From: Sphingobium jiangsuense | GTDB lineage: Bacteria; Pseudomonadota; Alphaproteobacteria; Sphingomonadales; Sphingomonadaceae | DNA length: 64,000 nt | Assembly: GCF_014196495.1 (NCBI RefSeq) | Contig: NZ_JACIDT010000002.1 | Span: forward strand, 248,001-312,000 | Direction: 5' to 3' | Shown here: piece after piece, positions 14,728 through 24,355 of the stretch | How the letters are laid out: every line of letters starts with the position of its first letter | Position numbering within the stretch: position 1 is the first letter of the stretch | Notes under the pieces: generated by a model | Seen by the model: only the letters and a program-made list of their open reading frames with translations | The model's database searches: none | Told to the model about the DNA's origin: nothing | Made by a program: the position numbers and the translations under genes

Positions 14728-17700
14728 CACCAGACGCCCCAGCGCGCGCGCAGCGTCCCGGCCGCGTCATAGACGCGCCAGTTGCCATTGCTATATTCGG
14801 TGCGCGCACCGCCGCCCGGAGACGAAATTTCGAGCAGGTCGGATCGCAGCTTCATATTGCCAGACGACCCGTTATTGTTGATCTCCCAGCCGGTCGCATA
14901 TCCGTTCACGTCAATGACCATCGACACGCGGCCGAAAAGCGTGGTGATGTTGCCGTTGATCGTCGTGATCGCCGTCTGCTGGCTGGCGATCGTCACCCCA
15001 TGATTGGCGACCGTCGTGGTGACATCGGCCATGCTCGTCGTCAGAGTGTTCAGCGCGGTGAACGACTGGTAGACACTGGCCTCTTGGCTGTAGGGCGTCG
15101 CCTTGGTGCCGCGCTCGAACTTCACGCGGCGGACAGAGGTGGCCGAAACCGTGCCGCTGGTTTTGTGGAACACCAGATAGATCCGCGCGAAGGCGGCGGT
15201 CGGCGGCGAGGTCAGCGTCAGCGCGGTCGCGAACCGCTTCTGGTCCTCCGGGTCGAAATCGATGGGGGTGGCGATCGACGGCCCCGAAGCGCTGGCTCCG
15301 GAGATCGGGTTCGCCCCGCTGTCCAGATAGTCGATCTGCACATAGAACCTGCCCACTCCGCTGAAGAAAAACGCATGATCCGCCGACAAAGTGTAGGGCA
15401 CATTCGGCGCGACCGGCACGTCGCGCCAAAGGTAACGCCACTGGTTATCGACCATATTCGCCGGAGAAGCGGTATACGGACCCCAGCCCCATTGATCATT
15501 AGGCGATGCAGAGAAGGGGCCGTTGACATGGTTCCAACCGGTCATCCCGTCCTCGAACGTGCTGTTGGTCAGCATGTTCGAGCCAACTGACAGCGTGAGC
15601 GACAGGCTGGCGAGTTGGCCTTCAAGATCGCTGATCGCGGCGCCGTGCAGGGCCAACTGCGCGCCTTGAGCCAGCAGCGTGGTGGACATGTCGGCGACCG
15701 AAGAGCTGAGGCCATTGATCGTTGTGAAGGTCTGAACGATGCTCGCATTCGCCGTATAGGGCGTCCACGTCGCGCCGCGCTCCAGCTTTACCAGTCGGAA
15801 CCGCGCATATTGGTTGGCACCCAGCGCAGAAACCTGCCCTCGGCACCGTGCGCGGATCCGCGTCGTGCCCGCCGGTATCGTGACGCTGTTCGCCATCGCC
15901 GCGCGATTGCTGTTGTTGTTCTGGAAGCTGAAGGTGCCGGATTTGAAATTCGCCCAACCCGAAGCGAGTTCGTTGCCCGAAGCGTCATAGCAATAGATGT
16001 CGAAGCGGATATTGGTGACATTCGCGGTCGCCCCGGCGTCTCCGGAAATGGTGAGGACAGAGCCAGAGGCAGGCAGGCCCGTGGTAATGTCGCAATACGC
16101 ACTCTTGATGAGGGCGCCCGTCTCGAAGTTAATCTGGAGGAAGGAACCCCAGCCCGACGCATTGGTGTAGACCACCGCTCCTTCGGGCAAAGTCCATCCG
16201 GTAGAGCCATTTTCGAAACCGCCATTCGGAAGGAAGTTCGGATTGCCGCTCGCGCGGACCTCCGTCGTCAGTGAGGCCAGCTGACCCGCCTGCGTGCTGG
16301 CGGTGGTTTGCAGCAGCGTGATCGCCGCGCCTTGCGTCGCCTGCGTCGACTCTACCGTGTCGATCGCGCCTTCGGCTGAAAGGACGCGATCCGCCAGCGC
16401 CGATGCGTCGGCCTGCATGCTGGTGATCGCCAGGAAGGCGTCGGCGATATTCGCGAGCGCTGTCGACGTGTCGCTGGCAAGCTGGTCGAGCAAGCTGACC
16501 TGCTCCGGCGTCGCGCCGACGGTCGCGCCGCTCTCGGGCTTGGGATTGTCGGGATCGTTGTCGATGACATCCGCCCAACTGACGCCCGCGACCGCGACCG
16601 GGCTGGACCATTCGGTCCGCTGCTCCGACCCGCGAAACTCGGCTTGCGTCGCCCAGCGATATTGCCCCTCTGGCAGATCGACCGGGGCGGATGTCCAGCC
16701 TTCCGGCGTCTGTCCGCTGCCAAAGGCCGGGGTGGCGGGCTTCGTCGCCGCGTTCTGATAGGAGATCACCAGCGCGATCGACGTGTCGGCATCCGCGACC
16801 TTCGGCGCCTTCGACAGCCCCTCGATCGAGAAGGCGCAGCCGCTGGTCGCTTCCGACAGTTCCGCCGAGAAATCCTTGTAGAAGCCGTAGATCGTCAGGC
16901 TGTCGAAACCATCATCGCCAATCCACAGCGCCGGGCGCGCGCGGAGCGACGCCATGATGCGCAGCAGCCCATCCACCGCGTCGGTGCGAACCAGCGAACT
17001 GACGGCCATGTTCTTCGCCCATGCCCGCTCTACCGCGACCGTATTGCCGAAATCGTCGGCCTCCTTGCGGCTGTAGTCGGTGATCGAGACGGTCGGGCTG
17101 GCTTCCGTCACCCCGAGGGGCACCTGCGCACCCCAGAGCATCGTCCCGACCGATACCGGATCGCCAGCATCCGCCGCCGCGATCGTCACCGCAATATCGG
17201 CGCCAGCCGCGATATCGAGGTCGAGGAACGTCACCATCCCGCCGATGATGGCGCGGGTCTGGTCATAGGCCCCGGCCTGCACCCGCACGGTCGCACCGTC
17301 GGCGTCGAGCACGGCAAGGGCGGTCACCGGCTCATCGGGTGCGATCGTCACGGTGATCGATCCCGTTGCCTCGGTCGCCGTACCCAGCGCCGCGTCGAAC
17401 ATCGCCCAGTGGTTGGTCGGGCCAAGGTCCATCCATGCGGCATCGCTGCTGGGGGGATTGCCGAGGTTGCCCGGCATCAGGCTCTCATAGATCCGGTGCG
17501 TCGCGGGCCAGATCACCCGGTCGCCCGCCTCATAGGTACGCGAAGACAGCCATTCCTGATAATCGTCTTCCGCCACGCTGCTGCTGACCAGCATCGCATC
17601 GGTCAGCGCAACCGGAGGGACCACCAGCAGGTTGCTTGCCCCCTGCACCGCCGGTTCGGACACCACCACCGGCACGTCCGCGCTCGGCAGACCCTCGACC

Positions 17701-18524
17701 GTCAGCGAACAATAGCTCGTCGTGCCGACCTGAAGGTCGATCGAGAAATCCTTGTAGAAGCCAAAGAGGCCCAGCGCCTCGAAGCCTTCTTCGCCGATCC
17801 ACAGCGCGGGGGTCGCGCGGATCGCGGCAAGGAACCGCTGCACCGCGTCCACCTCGAAGGAGTCGATGCGGGAACGGGCGGTGACGCGGCGCGCCCATGC
17901 GCGCTCAATCACTTTCGTCACCCCGAAATCATCGGTTTCACGGCGGCTATAGTCGGTGATCGAGACGGTGGGCTTGTCCTCGGTCTGGCCCAGGTCGAAG
18001 GCATCGCCGATCACCAGCTTGCCGATCGAGGCGCTCGTGCCGACAGGCGCGGTCAGCGTGACGACGATCTGCTGACCGGCGAGGGCAGGCAGGTCGAGGA
18101 ACGTCAGGTTCGTGCCCGGCGCGCCAACCACATCATCAAGGATGGTGTCGCCGCCGACGATGACCTGGACCTGCACTGTGGCGGCCGCGACATCGAGCAG
18201 GCCAAGCGAGGATACCGGCGAGGGCGGGGCCAACTGGACGACGATATCGTCGGCGTCGCGCGTCTGCGGGCCGCCCGCCGCATCGAACATCGCCCAGCGG
18301 TTCGTCGGGCCAGCATCGACCCACGCGTCTTCCAGCGGCGAGGCGGGGTCATTGGCGATATTATCGGCGATGATGCTCTCATAGACGCGATGGGTGGCCG
18401 CCTTGATGACGCGCGCGCCAAGCGCATAGGTGGTGCCCGCCGACCATTCGGGATAGTCGGCCTCCGCCACGCTGCTGCTGACAAGGATTTCATCGGTCAC
18501 GCTGACCGGGCGGATGACCTTCAT
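14727..18524 (-). CDS. large tail-tip/fibre protein with internal duplication and carbohydrate-binding-like modules
   Basis: This 1265-residue protein has a ~270-residue module at about 7-280 that is repeated at about 305-571. The repeated features are LVSSSVAE, THR-(V/I)-YES, WAMFDAA, TVSITDYSR and GFYKDFS, with an offset near 292. A fibronectin-like stretch (about 580-660) follows. A helical spacer and two CBM-like modules come next, each starting with an F-E-(N/D)-G-x-TGW motif. The C-terminus (INGNITTLFGRVSMVIDVNG) resembles the DUF1983 end of gpJ-type tail proteins. It probably contacts host surface sugars. It starts 4 nt inside the tape-measure stop. Confidence 0.82.
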   Translation of the reverse strand: MKVIRPVSVTDEILVSSSVAEADYPEWSAGTTYALGARVIKAATHRVYESIIADNIANDPASPLEDAWVDAGPTNRWAMFDAAGGPQTRDADDIVVQLAPPSPVSSLGLLDVAAATVQVQVIVGGDTILDDVVGAPGTNLTFLDLPALAGQQIVVTLTAPVGTSASIGKLVIGDAFDLGQTEDKPTVSITDYSRRETDDFGVTKVIERAWARRVTARSRIDSFEVDAVQRFLAAIRATPALWIGEEGFEALGLFGFYKDFSIDLQVGTTSYCSLTVEGLPSADVPVVVSEPAVQGASNLLVVPPVALTDAMLVSSSVAEDDYQEWLSSRTYEAGDRVIWPATHRIYESLMPGNLGNPPSSDAAWMDLGPTNHWAMFDAALGTATEATGSITVTIAPDEPVTALAVLDADGATVRVQAGAYDQTRAIIGGMVTFLDLDIAAGADIAVTIAAADAGDPVSVGTMLWGAQVPLGVTEASPTVSITDYSRKEADDFGNTVAVERAWAKNMAVSSLVRTDAVDGLLRIMASLRARPALWIGDDGFDSLTIYGFYKDFSAELSEATSGCAFSIEGLSKAPKVADADTSIALVISYQNAATKPATPAFGSGQTPEGWTSAPVDLPEGQYRWATQAEFRGSEQRTEWSSPVAVAGVSWADVIDNDPDNPKPESGATVGATPEQVSLLDQLASDTSTALANIADAFLAITSMQADASALADRVLSAEGAIDTVESTQATQGAAITLLQTTASTQAGQLASLTTEVRASGNPNFLPNGGFENGSTGWTLPEGAVVYTNASGWGSFLQINFETGALIKSAYCDITTGLPASGSVLTISGDAGATANVTNIRFDIYCYDASGNELASGWANFKSGTFSFQNNNSNRAAMANSVTIPAGTTRIRARCRGQVSALGANQYARFRLVKLERGATWTPYTANASIVQTFTTINGLSSSVADMSTTLLAQGAQLALHGAAISDLEGQLASLSLTLSVGSNMLTNSTFEDGMTGWNHVNGPFSASPNDQWGWGPYTASPANMVDNQWRYLWRDVPVAPNVPYTLSADHAFFFSGVGRFYVQIDYLDSGANPISGASASGPSIATPIDFDPEDQKRFATALTLTSPPTAAFARIYLVFHKTSGTVSATSVRRVKFERGTKATPYSQEASVYQSFTALNTLTTSMADVTTTVANHGVTIASQQTAITTINGNITTLFGRVSMVIDVNGYATGWEINNNGSSGNMKLRSDLLEISSPGGGARTEYSNGNWRVYDAAGTLRARWGVW

Positions 18525-21500
18525 GCGGCGGCCACCGTCGCGATAGCATCGCCGCCGCTCTGTGCCGTCACGTTGTCGAGATGGCGCTTCACCGCGCCGG
18601 TATTGCTCGCGGTGGCCGCGTGACCGGCGTTGTTCTCCTCGCGCATCCGGCTCAGCTCCTCGCGCAGCGATTTGACCTCTGCGGCCAGATTGTCGTTGGC
18701 GGTGGTGTCAGTCGCGCCGCTGACCTGCGCGGCCGTGGCGGCCGCTGCGAGGGTGCTCGCCGTCGAGGTGGAACCGCTTTTCGCCAGCGCGCTGATCGCC
18801 GCATTGGTACCTTCGAGGCTGGCCGCCGTCTGCGCGCGGATGCGGTCCAGTTCCTGCCGACTGGTCGCGACGTCGGCAGCGGCCGACAGAAGCGATTGAG
18901 ACAGGCTCGTCAGCTTCCCGGCCGCCTCCTGATCGCCGAGGCGCGCGGCCGTCGTCGCCGCGTTGAACTGGCCGAGCAGCGAGGCATAGGTGCTATTGTC
19001 ATTGGCGCCGGTCAGGCCCCGGATGCGCCGCACCTCGTCCATGATGCTGGTGCTGACCGACTTCCACGCTTCGCGCAGCCGATCCGCTGCCGCCGCTGCC
19101 TCCTGCGCGTCCTGAAGCGCCCATATCTGCTCTTGCAGCGCGCGGTTGCTGGCATCGAGCTGGGCAAGGTCCAGTGCGCGGATCGCGGCGGTATTGCCCT
19201 GCAATTCGAGCAGCCGCCGCTCAAGATCTTGCCGCTCGTTCACGATATCGGCCGCGCTCTTGGCGCCGAGCAGCGAGGTTTGCAGATCCGCGAAGGCCGG
19301 GGCCAGTTGGAGCAGGGTTGCATAGGTCGCCTGCCCGGCCTCGGTGGTAAGATCCTGCGCCTCGACCAGTTCGCGGAACGCGGTCAGCGTGGCGGGCATC
19401 GAGAGGCCGAGGCTGGCAAAGGCGCTCGCGAACTGCGTGGTGCGCGCCGCCGCCTGTTCCGCAGGCGAATAGAAGGCTTCGAAATAGGCATCGATCGCGC
19501 TGGTGAAATCGCTCAGGCTGTCGAACCGGTCGGCGAGTGCGATCTTCATGTCCAGCGTCAAGCCCCCGAAGGATGCACCGAGCAGGTCGAGTGAAGATGT
19601 CACCGTCTCGGCCACCGAGGCGATGCGGACGAGCGTATCGAACAGACCTTCTCCCACCTGCTGGAACCGCTCGATGCCGGGGATCGCCGCCTTCGCCATA
19701 TTATCGGCCGCCGCGCCGAACACTGCCGTCAGCTTTTCCTCTATCTCCGCGCCGGTCAGCCCTTGCAGGTCGATCTTGCCGATATTGACGACAAAGCTGT
19801 TCAGCCGCTGCTCAACCGCGTTCGTCGCCTCGCCCAGCGGCGCGGCCGACAGCAGGATCGCGTTGCTGAACGTGCGCAGGATCAGCGTGAACTGGTTTTC
19901 AAGGCCGGGATCCGCGTCGGTATATTGCGTCGAATATTTGGTCGACGTGGTGATCCCGAAGGTCTTTTTCTTCTTCTGGATGTCGCTGTAATAATCGGCA
20001 TCGAAGCCGTTGGCGAGAATGTCGCCCAGGCTTTGCGCAGCACCATAAAGACCGCTGCCGATCACACTGGTCTTGGTACCGAATAGCGAGCCGATGACGC
20101 TCCCGATCGCCTTGAAGACGCCGCCCACGATCGGGATGCTGGACAACAGCCCGCCACCGGTCGCGATGCCCGACAGGATCTTGCCCGTCGTGTCGGTCGC
20201 GAAGCCGGTGCTGATGCCCGCCGATGCATTGACGTTCCCGGCGCGCAGCACCAGCGTGGCAAGGTTGCCGATCTGGCTCTCGATCGACTTGAGCGACGCC
20301 GCCATCTCGCGCGAATAGCCGAGCATCGCCGTGTCGACTTCCTTCAGGCTGTCGATTGCGCGCTTGATGCTGTCGGATTTCGCGCCGCTGTCGCCCAGCA
20401 CGGTGCCGGTGCCGTCATTGGTTTCCGGGGTGTAGCTGGACGAACTGCCGCCACCCTTGAAGCCGAGCGATGCCATGACAGCCAGCATCGCGGCGACGGC
20501 GGGGAAGGCGAAAGGACCGAGCGTCGCGAACATGCGCGCCGCGCCGCCCGCGACATCGACCGCCGTGCGCGCCAGCTGGATCGCCGCAAGCGCCTTCTCG
20601 GCGGCCTCCATCGCTTTGTAGCCCTTGCTGTGCTCGCCGAAGAAACCCTTGGCCGCACCGGTCAGCGCCACCATACCGGAAAGCTGGTTGCTGATTTCCT
20701 TCGAGCGCAGTTCGGCAAGGCGCTGGTCGCTGACACCGGCAGACTTTCGTTCGAAGTCGATTTCGTCCTGCCGCTTGCCATATTCGTCGAGCACGGTGAT
20801 GATGCCGCCGATGGCGTCGCCGACGGAGCCGAAGGCGCGGCTCATGCTGTTCGCGGCGGCGTCCACCCGGTCGGAAACCTGATCCAGCTTGCTCATATAC
20901 CAGTCGAGCGCGGCGGCAGCATTGTCGGCGGCGGCCTCCGCGAGCGCTTCGGCGTCCTTCGCCTGCTGGATCAATGCCTGCCCGAAAGTCGGCTGACCCT
21001 TGCCCAAATTCTGCAACTGGGGCCCGATCTCCGCTGCCAGTTTCCACACATTGGAGAATGCATCGGCAAGGGCGGTGTCGAGCGGGTTTTCCTTCAACCC
21101 ATCCTTCACCGCCTTGGACGCCTCTTTCCCGGCATCCTTCGCATCCTTGGCGAGACGCTCCTTGGCGCGCTTTTGGGCGAAGGGGGATAGATAATCCGCT
21201 GCCTCCCCAATGAAATCGCGGGTGAAAGTGTCCTTAAGCGCCCCGACATAGGCCTTGCCTGCCGCGAGGCCGGCACCTGCGAAGCTGTTTTCGATCCCCT
21301 TAATCTGGGGAGGCTCTATCGTCGGTAGCCGGAAAGAGGGAGGCAGGATCGCGTTGATCCTCGCTGCGAAGGCATTGATACCTTCGACGCCCTTCCTGAC
21401 CAGCCAATTGATCGCGTCGATCGCGATATTCACGCCGGAGTAAAAGGCGTCACCGATCGCACCGGGCAACAGCTTAAATGTAGCAATCCAGAGGCGTGGG

Positions 21501-22897
21501 ATGACCGTGGTTGCTCCGATGATCCAGTTCACGCCCCATTTCGTCACGTTGACGACATCCTTCCATACATCCTTGCTGGTGGTGCCGAAGAAGGCGAAGG
21601 CCTTGGTCAGCTGGGTTTCGAGGAAATTCTTCGCCGCGTCGAACGCGCCCAGCGCTACATCGCCCCAGGTCACCGTCACCTTGCTGTTCTCGTTGATCTC
21701 GCTGGTCAGCAGCCCGAAGGCGGTGGCGGCGATGCCGACGCCGATCGCCAGCGGCGCGAAGCGCATGGCGACGCCCGCCAGTTGCTTGGAGAACCCGGCG
21801 GCGCCACCTTCTGCCTGCTGGAAAATCTGGAAAATCTGCCCGGCCTGACTGGCGAATATCTGCATGGGCGGTGCATTCAGCGCGGCCATGGTGCCGATAT
21901 CGTTCAGCTGCATGCCGAAATTGATCATGCTCTGGCGGTTGCGCGCGGTGGCGCCGCCGACGCTGCCGAAACTGCGCTCGACGTCCCGGAGGCGCTGCGT
22001 CAGAACGACCTGCTGCCGCGCATATTCGTTGGCGGAGGTAACCCCGGCGCGGTAGAGGCGCGAGCTTTCCGCCAATTCATCGTTGAGGCGCCGGGTTGCC
22101 GCATAGAGGGGGTCGGTGGACATGCGCAGCCGGTCCGCCGCCATCGCATCGGCGCGCGCAGCCGCCTCCTGCTCGCGCAGCGCCTGCGCACCCTCGCGCA
22201 CGCGGGCCTGAAACATCTGATGGGCGAAGGCGGCGGACCGGATCCGCTGTGCCTCCTGCTCCATGGCATCGGCGCGGGCGGCTGCTTCAGCTTCTTTCAG
22301 CGCCCGCGCGCCCTCGCGCACGCGCGCCTCGAACATCTGGTAGGCGAAGGCGGCCTCGCGCACGGCCGATGCATCGGCCTCGGCTGCGGCAACCGCCCGG
22401 CGCGCTGCTTCCGCCTTTTCTTCGGCAGCGGCGCTGGCCTCATTCCGCGCCCGCGTCATCGCCGCATATTCCGCGTCGTACAGCGCTGCTTCCTGCGCGC
22501 GCAGGCGCTGCGCCAGTTCGGTCAACCCCTGCTGCTCTGCCGCCAGCGCAGCCGCCTCGACCTTCATCCGCCGCAATTCCTCGCGCGTCTTGCCGAACGC
22601 GCCAGCCTGACGATCCAGCTGCCGCGAAAGGGCTTCCCCCGCTTTCTCGACTCGCGAGAATTCGCGCGCGGCGATCGCGCCCTCCCGCGTCACCGCATTG
22701 CCGAAACTGGTTATGGCTGCGGTTGCGCCACCAAGACTGATCATGCCGCTTGTGGCTTTCTCGATGCGCTCGGCATTGGCGATCGCGCGGGCCTCGGTGC
22801 TGTCCATCGCCGCATCAAGCTGGCGCAGCGCTTCGAACGAACCGCCGGTATCAATGGCAAAGCCGACCTCAAGCGTCGGCACTTCGCTGTCGGCCAT
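18521..22897 (-). CDS. tail tape measure protein
   Basis: This 1458-residue protein starts MADSEVPTLEVGFAID and is the longest phage gene here. The N-terminal ~330 residues are Ala/Glu-rich coiled coil, followed by hydrophobic segments (about 390-540) and long helical stretches. The region with GAGLAAGKAYVGALKD and the C-terminal heptads fit lambda-type tape measures. It sets tail length and is ejected during infection. It follows the frameshifted chaperone genes, as in other siphoviruses, but a plus-strand TM2 gene is inserted between them. Confidence 0.9.
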   Translation of the reverse strand: MADSEVPTLEVGFAIDTGGSFEALRQLDAAMDSTEARAIANAERIEKATSGMISLGGATAAITSFGNAVTREGAIAAREFSRVEKAGEALSRQLDRQAGAFGKTREELRRMKVEAAALAAEQQGLTELAQRLRAQEAALYDAEYAAMTRARNEASAAAEEKAEAARRAVAAAEADASAVREAAFAYQMFEARVREGARALKEAEAAARADAMEQEAQRIRSAAFAHQMFQARVREGAQALREQEAAARADAMAADRLRMSTDPLYAATRRLNDELAESSRLYRAGVTSANEYARQQVVLTQRLRDVERSFGSVGGATARNRQSMINFGMQLNDIGTMAALNAPPMQIFASQAGQIFQIFQQAEGGAAGFSKQLAGVAMRFAPLAIGVGIAATAFGLLTSEINENSKVTVTWGDVALGAFDAAKNFLETQLTKAFAFFGTTSKDVWKDVVNVTKWGVNWIIGATTVIPRLWIATFKLLPGAIGDAFYSGVNIAIDAINWLVRKGVEGINAFAARINAILPPSFRLPTIEPPQIKGIENSFAGAGLAAGKAYVGALKDTFTRDFIGEAADYLSPFAQKRAKERLAKDAKDAGKEASKAVKDGLKENPLDTALADAFSNVWKLAAEIGPQLQNLGKGQPTFGQALIQQAKDAEALAEAAADNAAAALDWYMSKLDQVSDRVDAAANSMSRAFGSVGDAIGGIITVLDEYGKRQDEIDFERKSAGVSDQRLAELRSKEISNQLSGMVALTGAAKGFFGEHSKGYKAMEAAEKALAAIQLARTAVDVAGGAARMFATLGPFAFPAVAAMLAVMASLGFKGGGSSSSYTPETNDGTGTVLGDSGAKSDSIKRAIDSLKEVDTAMLGYSREMAASLKSIESQIGNLATLVLRAGNVNASAGISTGFATDTTGKILSGIATGGGLLSSIPIVGGVFKAIGSVIGSLFGTKTSVIGSGLYGAAQSLGDILANGFDADYYSDIQKKKKTFGITTSTKYSTQYTDADPGLENQFTLILRTFSNAILLSAAPLGEATNAVEQRLNSFVVNIGKIDLQGLTGAEIEEKLTAVFGAAADNMAKAAIPGIERFQQVGEGLFDTLVRIASVAETVTSSLDLLGASFGGLTLDMKIALADRFDSLSDFTSAIDAYFEAFYSPAEQAAARTTQFASAFASLGLSMPATLTAFRELVEAQDLTTEAGQATYATLLQLAPAFADLQTSLLGAKSAADIVNERQDLERRLLELQGNTAAIRALDLAQLDASNRALQEQIWALQDAQEAAAAADRLREAWKSVSTSIMDEVRRIRGLTGANDNSTYASLLGQFNAATTAARLGDQEAAGKLTSLSQSLLSAAADVATSRQELDRIRAQTAASLEGTNAAISALAKSGSTSTASTLAAAATAAQVSGATDTTANDNLAAEVKSLREELSRMREENNAGHAATASNTGAVKRHLDNVTAQSGGDAIATVAAA

Positions 22898-22977
22898 CAA
22901 ACCCTCACACCAAAAGAGCCACGGAGCAATGCTCCGCAGCCTGTTCAACACTACCCGCTTGCGCGAAAACTACCTGA

Positions 22978-23006
22978 TTGCCGCCTAATGAAATTGGCTC
23001 TAGACT
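22978..23006 (+). promoter_or_regulatory. promoter for the TM2-domain gene
   Basis: TTGCCG (22978-22983) and TAGACT (23001-23006) are separated by 17 bp on the plus strand, about 50 nt upstream of the TM2 gene start. The palindrome CGGAGC-AAT-GCTCCG (22922-22936) lies upstream. The arrangement would give the gene its own transcription within a silent late operon. Confidence 0.5.
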
Positions 23007-23057
23007 CTCATGCGCGCCCTTAATACTGGTCATCATTTATTAGTAGGGGCGAATACA

Positions 23058-23399
23058 ATGGATGACCAAGCGATGACGGCCATTCCGTCTGAAAATTATG
23101 GACGCAATGGCCGCTTATCAGACACTCAGCGTATGATAATTGAGCAGCGCGTTACCAACGAAAAGCCAAGTGCAGGTGCAGCTTACATCTTGTGCTTATT
23201 GCTTGGCGGTTTGGGTGTTCACCGACTTTATCTCGGTGAAAGGGGCACCGGAATTTTAATGTTGATCCTTGGCATTACCATAGTTGGGATGATCATCACA
23301 TGGCCTTGGGCATTGATCGATCTGTTTCTTATCCCATCGATCATTCGCAAGAGAATGGACGAAACCCGGCAGCGCCTGACGATCGAAGCGATCGCTTAA
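23058..23399 (+). CDS. TM2-domain membrane protein (lysogenic moron)
   Basis: This 113-residue protein on the strand opposite to the tail operon has two membrane helices at about 45-60 and 68-95, joined by GLGVHRLYLGERGTG, the TM2 signature (G-x-HR-x-Y-LG). The start at 23058 has AGGGG upstream; longer starts lack a ribosome site. Its base composition is less GC-rich than its neighbours and it has its own promoter, as expected for a gene expressed from the prophage. It ends 4 nt inside the tail chaperone gene. Possible roles include membrane modification or superinfection exclusion. Confidence 0.8.
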   Translation: MDDQAMTAIPSENYGRNGRLSDTQRMIIEQRVTNEKPSAGAAYILCLLLGGLGVHRLYLGERGTGILMLILGITIVGMIITWPWALIDLFLIPSIIRKRMDETRQRLTIEAIA

Positions 23400-24258
23400 C
23401 CCAGCACCATCCGCAACCGGGCTAGTTCGGTTTCTTTCTCGCGCTCGGTGATTGGCGCTTTCCATGGCGGCGGGCAATTTTCGTCCTCCGCTTTCCGGCC
23501 CATCGCCAGATACTCGACGGAGAGCGCCCGGATCAACCGGGCCTCCCAAGGGGGCAGATCGATGCCGGTGCGGTTGCACCAGGCATCGATTTCCTTCCAG
23601 CTCAGCGGAGCCGCCCCCATGCCCGCCGCCTCGGTCAACCCGATCTCGATCAGGCGATTGATAATGTGCGGGGCCGGGTTCGGCGGCATCGGGATATCTG
23701 CCCGCTTGCCCATCCGTTCCGCCCGACTCCGCTTGTCCTCCACGCCCGCCTTTGCGCGCTTGCTGCCCTCAGGCGGCCTGGGCGTGGCATTGAGCCACGC
23801 CAGATGCCGGATATAAAGCTTCAGCTGGTCGGCGAGGCGGGATTGCTGTCGCTCCTGAAGTTTCCCCAGTTCTGGACCGCCTTCAGCACCTGATTATGCA
23901 TGAAACCCAGCTTCTGGTCGGCATAGAAGGCGAAAAACAGGTCATAGCCCTGCTTGTCGCCCGCTGGCGGATAGGTGAAATTCTCGAAGGCGACGGTGAT
24001 CGCAGCCAGATCCTCGGCCTGCTCGGTGACGCGCTGTTCCGGCGTCGGCAGAGCGGGCTTGCCGTCATTGTCTTCGCGCCGTTTCAGCACGCGGGCCGTC
24101 TGGCGCGCCTCGACGGCGGAATACTGCTTGGAAGAAGGCCCGTAGACGACGACACGGACAGGCTTGTCGGGATTGCCGCCGGAATAGAGAAATTCGCCAT
24201 CGGCGTTTTTCAGGTGGATGGCGGCGGTATCGGCCACCGACTGAGAGGTGATATCCAT
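23396..24258 (-). CDS. tail assembly chaperone, -1 frameshift fusion product (GT-like)
   Basis: Translation from 24258 to the GGGAAAC heptamer, then -1, enters a frame that is open to the stop at 23396-23398. The predicted product is 287 residues: 133 from the first frame and 154 from the second. The second frame is continuous upstream of its apparent GTG start at 23743 and encodes sensible protein (LADQLKLYIRHLAWLN). This matches lambda gpG/gpGT, where the shorter and longer chaperones act on the tape measure. The ratio cannot be predicted. Confidence 0.8.
23821..24258 (-). CDS. tail assembly chaperone, short form (G-like)
   Basis: This 145-residue non-shifted product begins MDITSQSVADTAAIHLKNAD. 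It has AAAGGAAAATC before the ATG. It is followed by the slippery site 14 codons before its stop. It lies between the tail tube and tape measure genes, the standard location for siphovirus tail chaperones. The longer in-frame start at 24288 has no ribosome site. Confidence 0.82.
   Translation of the reverse strand: MDITSQSVADTAAIHLKNADGEFLYSGGNPDKPVRVVVYGPSSKQYSAVEARQTARVLKRREDNDGKPALPTPEQRVTEQAEDLAAITVAFENFTYPPAGDKQGYDLFFAFYADQKLGFMHNQVLKAVQNWGNFRSDSNPASPTS
23860..23866 (-). promoter_or_regulatory. -1 programmed frameshift site GGGAAAC
   Basis: On the minus strand the heptamer reads G GGA AAC in the frame of the short chaperone, an exact X-XXY-YYZ slippery sequence; lambda uses GGGAAAG at the same place. 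The -1 frame is open from here through to 23398. Confidence 0.8.
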
Positions 24259-24355
24259 GATTTTCCTTTCACGGGTAAACGGGTACACCAGCCCGCCGCC
24301 ACCCGTGAGACAGGCGGGCTGATGCTCATGATCCGGCTTGGCCGGAATTCAGCTG

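Noticed and set aside
16644..18623. 659-codon plus-strand frame opposite the tail protein
   Set aside because: GC-driven shadow, very rich in Arg, His and Asp, with no motif. The minus-strand protein has recognisable repeats.
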